Assembly: GCA_048265185.1 (NCBI GenBank)
Contig: JBLXBZ010000027.1
Coordinates: 1 to 6,088, forward strand
Direction: 5' to 3'
From: JBLXBZ01 sp048265185
GTDB lineage: Bacteria > Pseudomonadota > Alphaproteobacteria > Rhizobiales > Stappiaceae
Length of the DNA: 6,088 nucleotides
The notes below the pieces were generated by a model. It was not told the origin of the DNA. It saw only the letters and a program-made list of their open reading frames with translations, and made no database searches. The position numbers and the translations under genes were made by a program. Shown here one piece after another: positions 5,191-6,088 of this stretch. Position 1 is the stretch's first letter, and the number at the start of each line of letters is the position of its first letter.

Positions 5191-6088
5191 TTACTGCAAC
5201 ATACGAGGAAGCGCCAGCACCAGGACCGGAAGAGAAATCAATAAGGCAATCCGAACGATTTCGGACAGAAAGAACGGCATAACGCCTTTGAACGTTTCTC
5301 GCATCGGAATTTCCGGGGACAACGCGTTTATAATGAATACGTTCAATCCAACGGGTGGTGTGATCAATCCCAATTCAACGACAATCAAGATTATGATGCC
5401 AAACCATATTTTGGTCTCGTCTGGCGTCATGCCAAAATCCAGCCCAGCAATCACCGGCCAAAAAAACGGCACAGCAAGGATCACCATGGAGAGGCTGTCC
5501 ATCAGGCAGCCGAGCACCAAAAAGATCAAGACAGTCAATATTAGAATGGCATACGGAGACATTCCGGAACCCTGCAGCATTTCTGCTGCGGCCTGTGGTG
5601 CTCCAATTCGAGCAAGGAACACTTTTAGGAGTTCGGCGCCAAACAGAATTAGAAATATCATGCCCGTTGTTCTGGCGGTTTCTCCCAGAGCGTCAACAAA
5701 TCCTCGAAACTGCAATCTACCGCGCGATACGCCATATATGACGACCATCACCACGCCCACCGCTGCTGCTGCTGTCGGGCTGTAGACACCCGCATATATA
5801 CCGCCAATCACAACGCCAAAAATGACAAAGACGGGCAGCACTGCAACCAACGCCTTCAAGCGGTCACCAGCGGCAGGGCTTTCATTTCGAGGAGCAGCGT
5901 CAGGCACGAAAAATGTGTATATCCAGATTGTGATCATGAACATCACCATCGCCAGCAAACCCGGCACGAGTGCTGCCGCAAACATCTTGACGATATTTGC
6001 CTCGACAATAACGGCATAGACGATCAAAACCACAGATGGTGGGATCAGGATGCCAAGTGTACCGCCGGCAGCCAATGTGCCGGTGGCC
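5191..6088 (-). CDS. dctM: TRAP transporter large permease subunit, DctM family (5' end cut by window)
   Basis: C-terminal 298 residues of the inner-membrane ion-coupled permease of a tripartite ATP-independent periplasmic (TRAP) transporter, which normally works with a small DctQ subunit and a periplasmic binding protein DctP. The visible part starts ATGTLAAGGTLGILIPPS, a hallmark of DctM proteins that falls about one third into the full protein of roughly 430 residues; the N-terminal third is beyond the right edge. Several long hydrophobic segments follow, including MVMFMITIWIYTFFV, ALVAVLPVFVIFGVVIGGIY and FGIIILIVVELGLITPPVGL. The last of these carries the conserved ELGLITPPVGLNVFII motif. 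The end (LPVLVLALPRMLQ, stop TAA 5191-5193) is typical. The gene shares a strand with the IclR gene and the catabolic operon, suggesting uptake of the locus substrate, probably an organic or aromatic acid (inference). The cargo cannot be read from the permease, since the binding protein sets specificity. Confidence 0.95.
   Translation of the reverse strand, partial: ATGTLAAGGTLGILIPPSVVLIVYAVIVEANIVKMFAAALVPGLLAMVMFMITIWIYTFFVPDAAPRNESPAAGDRLKALVAVLPVFVIFGVVIGGIYAGVYSPTAAAAVGVVMVVIYGVSRGRLQFRGFVDALGETARTTGMIFLILFGAELLKVFLARIGAPQAAAEMLQGSGMSPYAILILTVLIFLVLGCLMDSLSMVILAVPFFWPVIAGLDFGMTPDETKIWFGIIILIVVELGLITPPVGLNVFIINALSPEIPMRETFKGVMPFFLSEIVRIALLISLPVLVLALPRMLQ

Noticed and set aside
5033..5785. 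250-codon open frame on the plus strand
   Set aside because: It lies antisense to the well-supported TRAP permease and the start of the IclR gene, and its translation is low-complexity, rich in N, R, T and P, with no recognisable domain.
1..6088. CRISPR, tRNA, rRNA, insertion sequence or phage features
   Set aside because: No repeat-spacer array, cloverleaf, ribosomal stretch, transposase or terminal repeats were seen; the window is nearly filled by six ordinary genes.

Overview
The window holds part of an aromatic-ring catabolic locus, most likely from an alphaproteobacterium. That guess rests on moderate GC, a TRAP-type carboxylate transporter, and protein sequences that read like Roseobacter/Rhizobiales relatives. 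The taxonomic call is inference from gene content, not from a marker gene. I see no rRNA, tRNA, mobile element or CRISPR array.

Left part (1-3110, minus strand): three tightly packed genes transcribed right to left. They encode a PhzS/salicylate-hydroxylase-like FAD monooxygenase, maleylacetate reductase, and an intradiol ring-cleaving dioxygenase of the hydroxyquinol 1,2-dioxygenase type, which runs off the left edge. The first two overlap by one base. The last two are 11 bp apart, and the Shine-Dalgarno sequence of the dioxygenase includes the stop codon of the reductase. Together they encode the core of the hydroxyquinol branch: aromatic substrate -> hydroxyquinol (1,2,4-trihydroxybenzene) -> maleylacetate -> 3-oxoadipate. 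The first substrate, handled by the monooxygenase, cannot be read from sequence and is the main open question.

Middle (3111-4186): an intergenic region of about 160 bp separates the catabolic operon from a divergent AraC-family regulator with an N-terminal cupin-like sensor domain. This region carries a direct repeat and an inverted repeat that could be regulator sites. A long stem-loop sits across the araC-type stop codon.

Right part (4345-6088, minus strand): an IclR-family regulator, convergent with the AraC gene, lies downstream of the C-terminal two thirds of a TRAP transporter large permease subunit (DctM) cut by the right edge. A perfect TATAAT hexamer lies just upstream of the IclR gene.

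Reading the locus as a unit (inference): the TRAP system would import an aromatic or related organic acid, the flavoenzyme would convert it to hydroxyquinol, and the dioxygenase and reductase would funnel it to 3-oxoadipate. Two regulators from different families flank the operon. Every gene belongs to a known family; the novelty, if any, lies in the substrate and the dual regulation.
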